Assembly: GCA_030295235.1 (NCBI GenBank)
Contig: AP026151.1
Location: 434,001-498,000 of the forward strand
Length of the DNA: 64,000 bases
Direction: 5' to 3'
DNA from: Fistulifera solaris
Lineage: Eukaryota > Bacillariophyta > Bacillariophyceae > Naviculales > Stauroneidaceae
Shown here: piece by piece, positions 55,643 to 64,000 of the stretch
Numbering within the stretch: position 1 is the stretch's first letter
How the letters are laid out: each line of letters begins with the position of its first letter
Notes under the pieces: model-generated
What the model saw: the letters and a program-made list of their open reading frames with translations, nothing else
What the model was told of the DNA's origin: nothing
The model's database searches: none
Position numbers and translations under genes: made by a program

Positions 55643-57929
55643 ATGGCGATGACTTGGAATCGAAACGCTTTGTTAACTACCCTTCTCCTTTGGGTGCTGC
55701 TACTCGTTCAAAGCACACCGACCAGCAACCATGGCGGTCGAAAGCTGTTCGGTCTTCGGAAACGCCGTGAACGGCGCAAACGAGAAGCCGCCGCTTACAT
55801 CAAACTCCGACAAGCGGGTATTTCCGAAGTCGGACACACGAAAGAAGCAAAGGCTCTTCGCGACTACAAGTTGCGAAAGAAAAAGAGAAAGGGTTTGGGT
55901 GTCCTTCGCAGGGTGACAAAAGCCTCGCGGCTTCCCTTTTCCAGGAGTCACTCCGGAGGCCTACCAGCCGGGAGAGAAAGTATACATGATCACGGAGCTG
56001 ATTCAATCGAAGAAAACCCACGTCCCTTTTCAGTTTTATGATCTTCCCGGATGTGGAGAACCCTCATTTCTCAAGACCTTTGAGCGACAAGCAAAGCGCC
56101 ACCAACGAAAGAATTTGGGTGCCCGTTTGCAAGGCATGGGTCTGAACCCAGCTCCATTTGAAATGAGGGTGCTGGAAAACAAAGGCTGTACCGCTCTTTG
56201 CGAAGTTAATTTGCCGGCAAGACCAATCAAGTGGTTGCGCAAGTTGATCAATCAGCAGTATCGCATTCATCTTTCATTCGACCAACTGCCAGTTTTGATG
56301 AGATCTTCGAAAATGAACTATGCTGTTAGAGGGTACCCAATCGGGTTCAAAGCTCCTCCATCATACACCGGCAGATCACAAGACGAGTTCTTTCTCTACA
56401 ATCATCTCAAGTTTATGATTCATTACCAGAAAGATGCTCAGTCGGGCGGCGTCTTTATCACAGGGTTCGATGTGTATCCGGTATCGTATAAGCATGATAC
56501 TGATGGCGCCACCTGTCCCGGCTCGGGATCCTCCCGCTTTCGCAGAAGACTCGACGAAGGAGATGAAGACGATGATTTTGAAGACGAAAACGAAGAAGTA
56601 GTGATTGAAGACGACGATCAAGACGCAGAAGAATCTACTGAGGAGTACACGGAGGAAGACGGCATCGCCGAAATTGTTAACGATCCGGAGACTTACTTGC
56701 AGTTACGAGTAGGCGCAGAAGGAGAGGCGCTACGAGTCGTCTACTCATATGAAATTCATTGGGAGGAATCTGATCTCTCGTGGGCAGACCGGTGGGACGT
56801 GTATTTGATTGGTAGCGCTGATGATGACATCCATTTCTTTGCCATTATCAACTCTTTGATGATTGTTTTGTTTCTGACCGGCGCAATTGCGACTATTATG
56901 ATCCGTACGCTGAAGAAAGATATTTCCGCATACAATGATGTCCTTCTACTGGAAGATGGATCTGAAGAAACCGGATGGAAGCTCATTCACGGAGATGTAT
57001 TCAGACCGCCTTCGACATCACCTCTTGCATTATCAGTATTGGTTGGAACAGGTTCTCAAATTGGCATGGCATTCTTCATTACGCTCATGGCTGCGTGCTT
57101 AAGACTTGTCAATCCGATCAAGAAGGGACAGTTTCTAACAGCCATATTGATCGTATACGTTCTATGTGGGTCTATTTCTGGCTACGTTAGCGCAAGGATA
57201 TACAAATTCTGCGACGGAAAGAACTGGAAAATGAACACGATGCTTACAGCTGGAGCACTTCCTGGTTCGTTGTTTGGTATTTTTACCGTCCTTAACATGC
57301 TTCTCGGCCTTCGTGGAGCCTCAACGGCTGTTTCTTTCCTGACTCTACTGGGAATATTTGCTCTCTGGGTTTGTGTCTCGTCTCCGCTTGTGTTCGTGGG
57401 TAGCTTTTTTGGGTATCGCGCCGATCGAGTCGAAATCCCATCGAAAGTCAATCAGATAGCCAGAGTTATACCGGACTCGCCATGGTATAGTACACCGCCG
57501 CTTTCGTATTTCCTCGGCGGCATTCTTCCTTTCGGAAGCGTTTGCATTGAACTTTTCTTCATCATGAGTGCGTTGTGGCTGCATCAGATTTACTACGTCA
57601 TGGGGTTCTTACTGACTGTGCTAATCGTGTTGGCGGCAACATGCGCAGAAGTCACCATTGTGATGACTTATTTACAGCTTTGTGCAGAGGATCACCGATG
57701 GTGGTGGAAGTCTTTCGCCAACTGCGCGTCTGCAGGCGTCTATCTATTCGGATACAGTTTCTGGTTTCTCTGGACTCGCTTGGAGCTAGAAGGGTTCCTA
57801 CCGAGACTGGTATATATCTCTTATATGGGCATGATCAGTCTTTGCTTCGGTATCTGCTGCGGCAGTCTTGGTTTCTTGTGTGCCTTTTATTTCAACAAGA
57901 CAATTTATGGGGCCCTGAAGTTTGACTAG
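55643..57929 (+). CDS. TM9SF (nonaspanin) endomembrane protein
   Basis: About 761 residues. Signal peptide (LLTTLLLWVLLLVQS), then a lumenal domain that starts LPF-PGVTPEAYQPGEKVYM as in TM9SF, and nine membrane helices at the C-terminal half. Ends YGALKFD, a KxD/E-type COPI-retrieval tail. TM9SF proteins work in Golgi-endosome sorting of membrane proteins. Two unusual inserts: a Lys/Arg-rich segment of about 60 residues right after the signal peptide (RKRRERRKREAAAYIKLRQ), and an acidic run (near 56555-56670) at the end of the lumenal domain. One T too many in a T4 run near 55940 breaks the frame. Confidence 0.92.
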
Positions 57930-58389
57930 AGGCAATTATTCTGACACTTTCATTAAACATTACATAAGCATTCTTTGAGCGCATACATGGCGTAGGCACG
58001 CCTTGGAAGAGTTTACGTGAGTTCTGTTTGGAGGTCGGACATCTTTAATTCTTTAGGTGCACCAGCATGGAGCGTTTGCTTTCCTACTACGTATTAACGT
58101 AGAATTTCGTCACCCCGTCAACCGCATTTTGATTTTTACGGGACTCACACTCTCTGGCTTGAGTGTAGAAAGGATGATGTGTCATTCCACGCGCTATGGC
58201 CCAAAATGTAAAAAGGAGTGCGTCAGCAATTCGCGAAAGGACCCGCCGATTAAGCGAAATGTCGTTAGCGCTGCGCAAACCGCGGCGGCGCTGTTTGGCT
58301 TTGTTGTTGTGCAGCAAAATGGGAAGGATTCATCAATACCTGATTGATTCAAATCATTTCGTTTTCTGAGTGCTATTTTTGTTTGAAAA
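57930..58389. other. Intergenic
   Basis: Between two plus-strand genes. A 96-codon frame at 58057-58347 lacks recognisable features and I do not call it a gene. Confidence 0.4.
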
Positions 58390-58824
58390 ATGGCTCTTGA
58401 ACTGTTTACTAAGAAGTTTATGGACGTGGCTGCTAAGGCGTACAAGGGAGCTGTCGCGTCCGAGCTCAACAAAATTGGTAGGTAATCTCCGAGACTGTGT
58501 TTTGTACCGGGCTCGCCTTCTTACGATGTTTACTCTCTTCGTACGTATTCATTTGACAATGAAGGCTTGCGATACGAAGACTTGCTAAATAGTAGTAAGC
58601 CTTCTGTCGAGGAAGCACTGGCTCTTGCGGATCCGGACGTTTTGAATGGCCGCATGCGTCGGTTGAAGCGTGCTTCGGACCTTTGCGTGAAGCAAAAGCG
58701 ATACATCGATTATGCCGAACCATTGCCTTTGGAAGAAGTTTTTAAACTCGAACTTTCTCACGATGTAGACAAGATAGAGGCTCGCGATTTCGAATTTCAA
58801 GCTTTGAATTTGCACAAGAAATAA
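58390..58824 (+). CDS. QCR7: Cytochrome bc1 complex subunit 7 (QCR7/UQCRB)
   Basis: 115 residues, the size of the 14-kDa ubiquinone-binding subunit of mitochondrial complex III. Exons 58390-58477 and 58565-58824; intron GTAGGT...GAAG restores NKIG-LRYEDLL exactly. Family features: GLRYEDLL, DPDVLNGRMRRLKRASDLCV, the PLPLEEVFKLELS segment and a final acidic helix. No cleavable presequence is expected in this family. Confidence 0.9.
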
Positions 58825-59076
58825 TCCAACAAAACCTTTACTTCACTTGTGCCGATGATAAAACAATGATGGGGCCTTACGTCTTTCGTTTTATTAATGG
58901 AATAGTTTTTACATTAATCTGTTATTGGATGCGTAGCGTAGATTTGCGGGTTAACGATAACCGACAAATTTAACGCGACAACCTAGTAGAGTGTACTTGT
59001 GAAGAAGATGACGAGAATGATCTATTTTTATCAAGGCGTTAGACCTCTATGTGACGGCTTATCAGGGGATTTCATA

Positions 59077-60051
59077 TCACGCCGACTTGCATTTTGAATA
59101 AGTGTCGTTGACGTGTTCTAATACTGGCGCTGGACCATTGTCTCTGGATAACGACTTTACCATGTACCACATGGTGCAATCCAACGAAGAGCATGTGACT
59201 GTTTTCTGATAACCCATTTTCTCATATAATTTCACAGCTTCATCATTTTCTTGATTCACGTACAGTCCCAAGGCATCCGCTTGCCATTGCCGACGGGCAT
59301 AGCGTTGCGCCGATTGCAACAGCCGCGTAGCGACACCACGACGTCGCCACGCCGGCGCCGTGGCCAAGTTGGAAATGGCGAGTGCAAATCCGTCGATGAT
59401 TAGTGGATTTTCCAGCAGGGCGATTTCACAAAAGCCAATGATCTCTCCGGTGACCGGATCTTCGGCGGTCATTTGAATGTGTTGGAACCATGTTTTGCAT
59501 TGGGGTGTTAACGCAAAATTGTGATTGCACCATACGTTGTTCTCGCCTGTGCATGTTGCCGCTTTCTGTATGAGTGTTTTGAAGGTCCCGGTGGAACCAT
59601 GATTCCACCAGTACTGCAATAAAAGTGGATCGGATACATTGTCCAGAGAATCAATCTGATTTCCGTCGATGTCTATTACCGCGATACGTTGTCTCAGTTG
59701 GTCTAGTGCACGAGAAAAAGATGTTTTTCCTGATTCAATAGCACGACATCTACCCTTTAGGAGCGCTTCGATATCACTTTGTGCAAACATTTGGTCTAGT
59801 TTGGACGACAAAGAAAACCATCCTCCTCGGTCGGGTGTAGAAGCCGTGGAAAGCAACACCGCTGCTTTCGCCAGATCTTCCTCCCGAGCTGTCCTTATAC
59901 GTAATCGAGACGAGTCGACCGATGTTGGTTTGGCGTTCGTGGCCTTCGGAAGATTGAGGAAAAAGGCGGTCGTTGCACTCGGCTGACTCATCGATGCGAA
60001 AGCAAGTAAAACAAGCCGACTGGCCCACGGATAGCTCAAAAATCGAGTCAT
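59077..60051 (-). CDS. GNAT-family N-acetyltransferase, plastid type
   Basis: 324 residues, intact. Signal peptide, then TTAFFLNLP, a plastid TAF-type cleavage context, and a presequence-like stretch. The acetyltransferase domain occupies the C-terminal half: ISNLATAPAWRRRGVATRLL is motif A with the RxxGxA acetyl-CoA loop, followed by ADALGLYVNQENDEAVKLYE and KMGYQ. An N-terminal half of the domain is interrupted by a long insert (near 59540-59780). Plant plastids have several such enzymes acetylating proteins or amines; the substrate here is unknown. Convergent with the QCR7 gene. Confidence 0.85.
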   Translation of the reverse strand: MTRFLSYPWASRLVLLAFASMSQPSATTAFFLNLPKATNAKPTSVDSSRLRIRTAREEDLAKAAVLLSTASTPDRGGWFSLSSKLDQMFAQSDIEALLKGRCRAIESGKTSFSRALDQLRQRIAVIDIDGNQIDSLDNVSDPLLLQYWWNHGSTGTFKTLIQKAATCTGENNVWCNHNFALTPQCKTWFQHIQMTAEDPVTGEIIGFCEIALLENPLIIDGFALAISNLATAPAWRRRGVATRLLQSAQRYARRQWQADALGLYVNQENDEAVKLYEKMGYQKTVTCSSLDCTMWYMVKSLSRDNGPAPVLEHVNDTYSKCKSA

Positions 60052-60476
60052 TAGAAATTCGTTTATCGATAAAGCTTACAACAGCCTCCAAAGCTAAGAG
60101 GTTTAGTAATAGAATGCCAACGTCAATTATTTTATCATGTTGACTTTCGACGAAAGCAAAAGGTACGTCTTCCTCCGGGTAATCATCGATAATGCATAAA
60201 TCAACCTTAACCCTTTCGGGCTTAGTTCGCATGATTCGACTAAGACTAATAAGCAAATACTGTACCAGTAAGAAGCTTGACAGAAGCTTTTCAGTTGTGT
60301 TTCAATGAAACGTTGGCATGTAGTCGCGGTGAAAGCACTGATCTAACAAATGAAAAGGTTAACGAGATTTCAGCTTCGCTAGCCGGAAAGTCGCATGAAT
60401 GGATCCGTTCTCCGTGAACATGTGGGTCGAAACATTCAAAAATTTGCATCGAAACTGGACCACCGAATTCATCTTG
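60052..60476. other. Intergenic
   Basis: Between two minus-strand genes. Contains the reverse of GGGTTAAGGTTGA at 60201-60213. No convincing ORF. Confidence 0.4.
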
Positions 60477-60887
60477 TCACCATGGGTTACTAATTCCTCG
60501 ATGAAAGGGTATAAACGAATCTCCATAAAGTTGCATGCGCAGCAATTCCTGTGCACCGATTACCAGAATCACAAATAAAAGTCCCGCATAGAGAGTTTCG
60601 GCAAGTTCGTAGTCCGCCTCCACTAAATCAGCAAACCATTGCAAAAAAGGTCCGTTTTTCTTGCTTTTAGGATCGAAGAACGGCGTATCCAAAAAGGTAT
60701 CCACCTTCTCTTGGAAAGATTCGGGGACGCTATTGGTCTCGTTCTCATCTCTGTCGGTAGCATAGAGGCTGGAAAAACGTCCCTTAACGTCGATTGTAAG
60801 CAATGTTGTAGCAGAAGAAGGAAGAAGAAACGCAGTGCAACTTGTAGACAAGCATACAAGTGTCAGGAATACAACATCCGCTTTCAT
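60477..60887 (-). CDS. Small membrane protein, probably plastid
   Basis: 136 residues, intact. Signal peptide MKADVVFLTLVCLSTSCTAF with CTAFLLP, a diatom plastid motif; a Ser/Thr-rich presequence; then an acidic stretch and one membrane helix (ETLYAGLLFVILVIGAQELL). The soluble part has DTFLDTPFFDPKSKKNGP. It resembles small thylakoid or envelope proteins in layout but I recognise no family. Confidence 0.75.
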   Translation of the reverse strand: MKADVVFLTLVCLSTSCTAFLLPSSATTLLTIDVKGRFSSLYATDRDENETNSVPESFQEKVDTFLDTPFFDPKSKKNGPFLQWFADLVEADYELAETLYAGLLFVILVIGAQELLRMQLYGDSFIPFHRGISNPW

Positions 60888-61258
60888 TATTTATTCATTC
60901 GTTAATTATTAGGTCTATGCACTTTGTTTTTTTTCTCATTGCGTCATTGTAAGCGGCGGCGGGCGGGCGGGCGGGTCAAGAAGTGATCTGGCGTCTGTCA
61001 AGCTAAAAAATTCGAAGATGTTCGTGTTTCAAACTACTGTGCGTAAGAAAGTACCAACGGTTCTGATTGATCTTGCATTGCATAACCAGCAAAATGTTTT
61101 TTCTTCGTTTGCCATAGTCTAGGTCTCTAATGCAATGCATGTCATTCATTCGCCGCATCAATGTTTTGTATCTGGTGTCTTGTAACATCTTCGCCCTTCC
61201 TACATTGTAGTTACTTTCCGCGAAGCTATAGATCGCTCGATCCTCCCATGCAACAAAG
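60888..61258. promoter_or_regulatory. Divergent region with G-quadruplex motif
   Basis: 371 nt between divergent genes. Holds GGGCGGGCGGGCGGG at 60961-60975, four G-triplets separated by single C, preceded by GCGGCGGC. That sequence can fold into a parallel G-quadruplex. Confidence 0.6.
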
Positions 61259-62905
61259 ATGTTCATTCCGATACCCTTTCATTCGTACTTCCTGAAGAAA
61301 TTTTCAGAGGACGAATCGCTGGGGGGAGATTTGGATGTTTTCAATGATTTCTACTCTGCGAAACGTCAACTGGAAGCAGATTTAAGCAGCACTCACGACG
61401 AAACTGAGGTTAGCAGCCTTGTTTGGGAAGAGGAAAGCAGAAGAGAGCCGTCGTCACAGCAAGAAGCGGAAGTATACACAAACTACCTTGATTCGGAATC
61501 ACTAGCAGATCCCATTCCCCTGCTTCCTTTTCTTTCAATTCGTTTGCGAGATTGCGACCAATACTCCTCAGCTGCTACAACTAAAACAATAGACGAGGAA
61601 GACGAAAAGCATTGCAGTGTTTCAACGATTAATGGCTATGAAATATGGTGGGGAGTTGAAGAGGCAACGAGCCCTTTTGTAATCCGCCGAGAGCTCCGAC
61701 AATCGACATCTTATCTATGACGGGGTTTTCTTCCGACAACTCGTCCACGGAAAAAGGGGAAAACATTACACAAGGTGAAAAATCTACGTTACAATCCGAG
61801 GAATCTAGTGTGCATCAACCGCCAGCAATTCCTAAGTTTATTGAATATATGCCCGACCAACCATCAGCCGCCGTTCATCGAGATAGCTGGTTGTTTGATC
61901 CTGTAGAAACTCTCGTTTTTGGGAAGCCTCCCCCTGGCGTGTAATGATGATGATTCACAGAGGTTGGCGTGCTTTAAACTGCAAGAGTTTTTCGCAAGCC
62001 ACGTTAACTTCCGACGATCGGAAGCTACATGCGCCAGCATTTGTGAGACTTTTACATCAGTATCCGCAGATCGCACAAGTGCGGTATCACGTGTCATTGG
62101 TAGACCAACAGGAAGATGGGGAAAATTCTCAGAGCTACAGCAAAGGTAAAAGGATTTCAACGTACCCTGCTACCCATTATCAATATTCAGTGCCACTGGT
62201 CATCTTCAAGGCGTTAAATCCTTTTATGAAGCGTATCCAGAAGCCATCGGCTTTATTGACAAAGGGCTAGGAACAGCTTTGCATTATGCATGCTATTGCA
62301 GTGGAAGCGTCTCGGTTGTTCAGTTCTTACTCGATCGATTTCCCGACGCTGCAAGAATTACGAATCGGCAGTATCAATCGCCATTGCACATGGCTTGTTC
62401 TGCAAGTTCTTCAAGTTCAGTTCAAAATAGAATAGGAAGCTCACAGCTTCAAATCGTTGAGCTTCTTTTGGAATGTTTTCCTGCTGCAGTGCGGCTGCTT
62501 GACGAAAATGGATGCACCCCCTTTCACATGGCTTGTCAAGCTGGAGCACCTGTAGAAGTTCTTGCAGCACTTGTACGTTCGAGTGCCGAAGTCATTCAAA
62601 TGGCGACCCGAACTCTCGAAAAGCCGCTTCACGTCGCAGCCGCCTGCAACAAATGCATTACCACCATTCAATATTTGTTAAACTTGGATCCTTCGCAAGC
62701 GGCGGCAATTGATGACAAGATGCAAACGCCGCTGCACAAGGCGTGCACGGCGCAGCCCATATCACCAAAAATCGTTCGCACTCTTGTCAACGCTTACCCT
62801 AACGCATTGACTATGAGAGATGATAACATAGAGACGCCGTACGATATCGCACTTCGGTTAGGACACGCATCACCTGACCTTCTCCGCGTTCTCAGCACCG
62901 AATGA
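61259..62905 (+). CDS. Ankyrin-repeat protein, frame-broken
   Basis: About 549 residues if three missing bases are allowed (near 61700, 61930 in a C-run, and 62200). N-terminal 200 residues are acidic and disordered. The middle (WRVMMMIHRGW...LHQYPQIAQVRYHVSLVD) leads into ankyrin repeats: GTALHYACYCSGSVSVVQFL, QSPLHMACSA, GCTPFHMACQAGAPVEVLAA, EKPLHVAAACN, MQTPLHKACTAQ and ETPYDIALRLGH. The repeats are degenerate and include a Ser-rich insertion, a style common in diatoms. The partner and role are unknown. Confidence 0.75.
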
Positions 62906-63080
62906 CCCGTACTGCTGGATAAAGTTAAGAAGAAGGAAATAAAACAGGGATAACGAAGCGACTTGTCTACAAACTACAAGCGGTTCCGCTAAACAATTTG
63001 CAAGCCTTAAACATTTTTTTTGTTATACCTAACTTATTGTAGTAGTTTGCTCTCCATTTGATCACGAACTCCTCTCTTGA

Positions 63081-63962
63081 TTAAAAGATGACTCCCACAC
63101 CTTCTACTGTGTGAAATTTCTTTTGCAAAATCGAGCAATACGTCGGCCAAATATTCTTTTCCAGCACTTGCGCATTCGTCAAGACGGGTTCGACTTTGAC
63201 GGGAATATCGTCTTGCACCTTCAAGACCCCCGCCAAGGGCGTCTGGTCCGTCGGTGGTGTCGTGACAAAGGAATCGAGATTCTGCGATGGCACAACCATA
63301 TGACGCAAGGGAAACCAACCGTACTTGTCATCTTGATCAAAACCGGTGTGTACGGCGAGGCGCAAATGGGGAAACCGGGGTGTCACAAAGGGTTCGCCTG
63401 TGGAAGTATCAAAGATACGAAGTTCTGGAATGACGTTATGGACCAAATTGACGTAATTGACGTCGTTGGTGGCTTCGGGCGTAATCAAAATGTTGGCTTT
63501 GGTCAATTCCAAAGCGGCCTTCAAGGCTTGTTGAGCTTTGGAAGGGTCCTTTTGGCGACCAAAGGATCGAGCGTGTACAATACCAAGCCCGATTTGGAGC
63601 ACGCGAATTGTAGAACCATCTGTCGAGAGAAAAAAATTAAGGGTGTGAGAGGAGATTTCTCTGTAAGAATTATTGCAACTCAACTCAAACTCAACTTGTT
63701 CGGAAAAGTGTTGCGGCATCCACGAAAGTACGACATCACCAGCCGTAAAACCCATTTCCAAGAAACCGATGGCCAATGACTCGGAATAATACTGCACATG
63801 ACGTGTCGTCCAAGTAATGTTCTTGTGTTCGTAACGCACGACATCAAGATTGGGATTCGCCGACGCGAGGGCATCGACTTGACTGCCGCCGGCCGCCGCA
63901 AACGTTCGTATCGCAACGCTTCGTCGTGCCCGTAGAGCATTTGCCGCAATCGATCGAAGCAT
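63081..63962 (-). CDS. Short AMP-binding-like protein, mitochondrial presequence
   Basis: About 268 residues. Starts MLRSIAANALRARRSVAIRT, an Arg-rich presequence of mitochondrial type. Then ITWTTRHVQYYSESLAIGFL and GDVVLSWMPQHFSEQ, as in the N-terminal part of acyl-CoA synthetases. Intron 63620-63695 (GTTGAG...CGACAG) leads to MVLQFACSKSGLVLYTLDP. One base seems missing near 63560. The product lacks the AMP-binding P-loop and catalytic lysine and stops at VGVIF. It could be a non-catalytic relative or regulator. Confidence 0.65.
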   Translation of the reverse strand: MLRSIAANALRARRSVAIRTFAAAGGSQVDALASANPNLDVVRYEHKNITWTTRHVQYYSESLAIGFLEMGFTAGDVVLSWMPQHFSEQVEFELSCNNSYREISSHTLNFFLSTDGSTIRVLQIGLGIVHARSFGRQKDPSKAQQALKAALELTKANILITPEATNDVNYVNLVHNVIPELRIFDTSTGEPFVTPRFPHLRLAVHTGFDQDDKYGWFPLRHMVVPSQNLDSFVTTPPTDQTPLAGVLKVQDDIPVKVEPVLTNAQVLEKNIWPTYCSILQKKFHTVEGVGVIF

Positions 63963-64000
63963 ATTGAGAGAAAAAAGGGATGAAACGTAATCAATTCGAC

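Noticed and set aside
58057-58347. 96-codon plus-strand frame upstream of QCR7
   Set aside because: Composition looks like translated non-coding DNA and there is no recognisable domain.
1-64000. CRISPR arrays, rRNA, tRNA, attachment sites or operon structure
   Set aside because: None seen by eye. The gene structure is eukaryotic, with spliceosomal introns and independent promoters. A covariance-model scan for tRNAs and snRNAs would be needed to exclude small RNA genes.

Overview
This is a nuclear segment from a photosynthetic eukaryote, most likely a pennate diatom such as Phaeodactylum or a close relative. The evidence is of several kinds. Genes are tightly packed, with short GT-AG introns of about 59-141 nt. 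There is a fasciclin-domain protein and a silaffin-like Lys/Ser/Gly repeat protein. Several proteins start with a signal peptide followed by a TAF-type plastid-targeting motif (peptide methionine sulfoxide reductase B, a GNAT acetyltransferase and a small membrane protein). The remainder is ordinary eukaryotic housekeeping genes. I see no rRNA, tRNA, CRISPR array, IS element or recognisable transposon.

Layout. 0-7.6 kb: one large endosomal DnaJ gene (RME-8/DNAJC13) on the minus strand. 8-16.9 kb: an unknown protein, a dephospho-CoA kinase, a silaffin-like gene, an acidic unknown protein and a cytidylate-kinase-like gene. 16.8-24 kb: aspartyl aminopeptidase, a CxxC-rich protein, a p24 cargo receptor and two secreted proteins built from an 18-cysteine module. 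24.6-35.1 kb: a membrane protein, a GT10 fucosyltransferase, diphthamide synthase Dph6 with RidA domains, a YggT/YlmG protein and an AMP-forming acyl-CoA ligase that looks like MenE/AAE14. 35.1-43.1 kb: a multi-FAS1 gene made of tandemly copied symmetric exons, then two 3-hydroxyisobutyryl-CoA hydrolase paralogues. The copy next to the FAS1 gene has its tail replaced by a FAS1 fragment. 43.5-51 kb: two small secreted paralogues, a MINDY deubiquitinase with a CaaX end, MsrB, a NASP-type histone chaperone and a MYCBP homologue. 51.2-53.7 kb: a TrmO-type tRNA methyltransferase present in near-identical tandem copies next to a 35-nt poly(C). 53.9-64 kb: CSA/ERCC8, a TM9SF protein, cytochrome bc1 subunit QCR7, a GNAT acetyltransferase, a small plastid-type membrane protein, an ankyrin protein and a short AMP-binding-like protein.

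The genes do not form one pathway. Themes are endomembrane traffic (RME-8, p24, TM9SF), secreted or wall proteins (silaffin-like, FAS1, 18-Cys modules, GT10) and plastid proteins.

Reading caution: many conserved genes are split by single-base frame breaks at which the protein family continues perfectly in the next frame. Most look like one missing base and a few like one extra base in a short homopolymer. This looks like residual sequencing error rather than gene decay, so I annotate these loci as genes and give the break positions.
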